Source: an uncultured Lachnobacterium sp. | GTDB taxonomy: Bacteria; Bacillota; Clostridia; Lachnospirales; Lachnospiraceae | Assembly: GCA_900549895.1 (NCBI GenBank) | Contig: URQG01000129.1 | Location: 1-5,772, forward strand | Direction of reading: 5' to 3' | Length of the DNA: 5,772 nucleotides | Shown: positions 5,724-5,772 of the stretch, one piece after another | Position numbering within the stretch: the first letter of the stretch is position 1 | Layout: every line of letters begins with the position of its first letter | The notes under the pieces: generated by a model | The model's database searches: none | The model's input: only the letters and a program-made list of their open reading frames with translations | What the model was told of the DNA's origin: nothing | Made by a program: the position numbers and the translations under genes

Positions 5724-5772
5724 CTGTCTCTTATACACATCTGACGCTGCCGACGATCTTACGCGTGTAGAT
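5724..5772 (-). other. Illumina Nextera i5-side adapter in reverse orientation (artefact)
   Basis: Bases 5724-5742 (CTGTCTCTTATACACATCT) are the Tn5 mosaic end, 5743-5756 the Read 1 adapter, 5757-5764 (TCTTACGC) the complement of the same i5 index seen at the left end, and 5765-5772 (GTGTAGAT) the complement of the P5 primer. Bases 5724-5768 are the exact reverse complement of 1-45. This is library sequence and not part of the organism. Confidence 0.98.

Noticed and set aside
1..5772. A 5.7-kb composite transposon with 45-bp terminal inverted repeats
   Set aside because: The repeats are Nextera adapter with P5 and index bases, the mosaic ends face the insert, no transposase is present, and there is no 9-bp direct repeat.

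Overview
The window is a stretch of Firmicutes chromosome bounded at both ends by sequencing-library adapter. Bases 1-45 and 5724-5772 are Illumina Nextera (Tn5 tagmentation) sequence, so the biological insert is about 46-5723. The organism is an endospore former, because a full-length spoIVA is present. Moderate base composition, strong AAGGGG-type Shine-Dalgarno sites and the gene types suggest a gut clostridium of the Lachnospiraceae kind. That family-level placement is inference; no marker gene is present to prove it.

All genes are on the + strand. First comes the 3' part of a 4-alpha-glucanotransferase gene (malQ, GH77; 47-1042), cut off by the adapter but keeping all three catalytic carboxylates. 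A 58-base gap separates it from spoIVA (1101-2618), the ATPase that forms the basement layer of the spore coat. That gap is the most information-dense part of the window. It holds a 19-bp terminator-like hairpin with a T6 tract, a good match to a SigE (mother-cell sporulation) promoter whose -10 lies inside the left arm of the hairpin, and the spoIVA Shine-Dalgarno inside the right arm. As drawn, read-through RNA from malQ would terminate or hide the spoIVA ribosome site, whereas RNA started at the SigE promoter would lack the left arm and be translatable. A conventional terminator follows spoIVA at 2637-2667.

After a 118-base intergenic region (2668-2785) with a plausible SigA promoter comes a three-gene ABC importer operon: lipoprotein substrate-binding protein (2786-3793), LivH-type permease (3812-4759) and ATPase (4763-5566), with 18- and 3-base gaps. 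The family is the TrpXYZ-like (PF04392 / PF02653 / ABC ATPase) importers, often annotated for tryptophan or other aromatic compounds. The substrate cannot be read from the sequence and no T-box leader is present. A long two-tier hairpin terminator (5577-5632) closes the operon, and about 90 bases without a recognisable gene run to the adapter.

I found no previously undescribed multi-gene system. The items worth a second look are the nested promoter/terminator/RBS upstream of spoIVA, and the adapter ends, which mimic terminal inverted repeats and create a false N-terminus on malQ.
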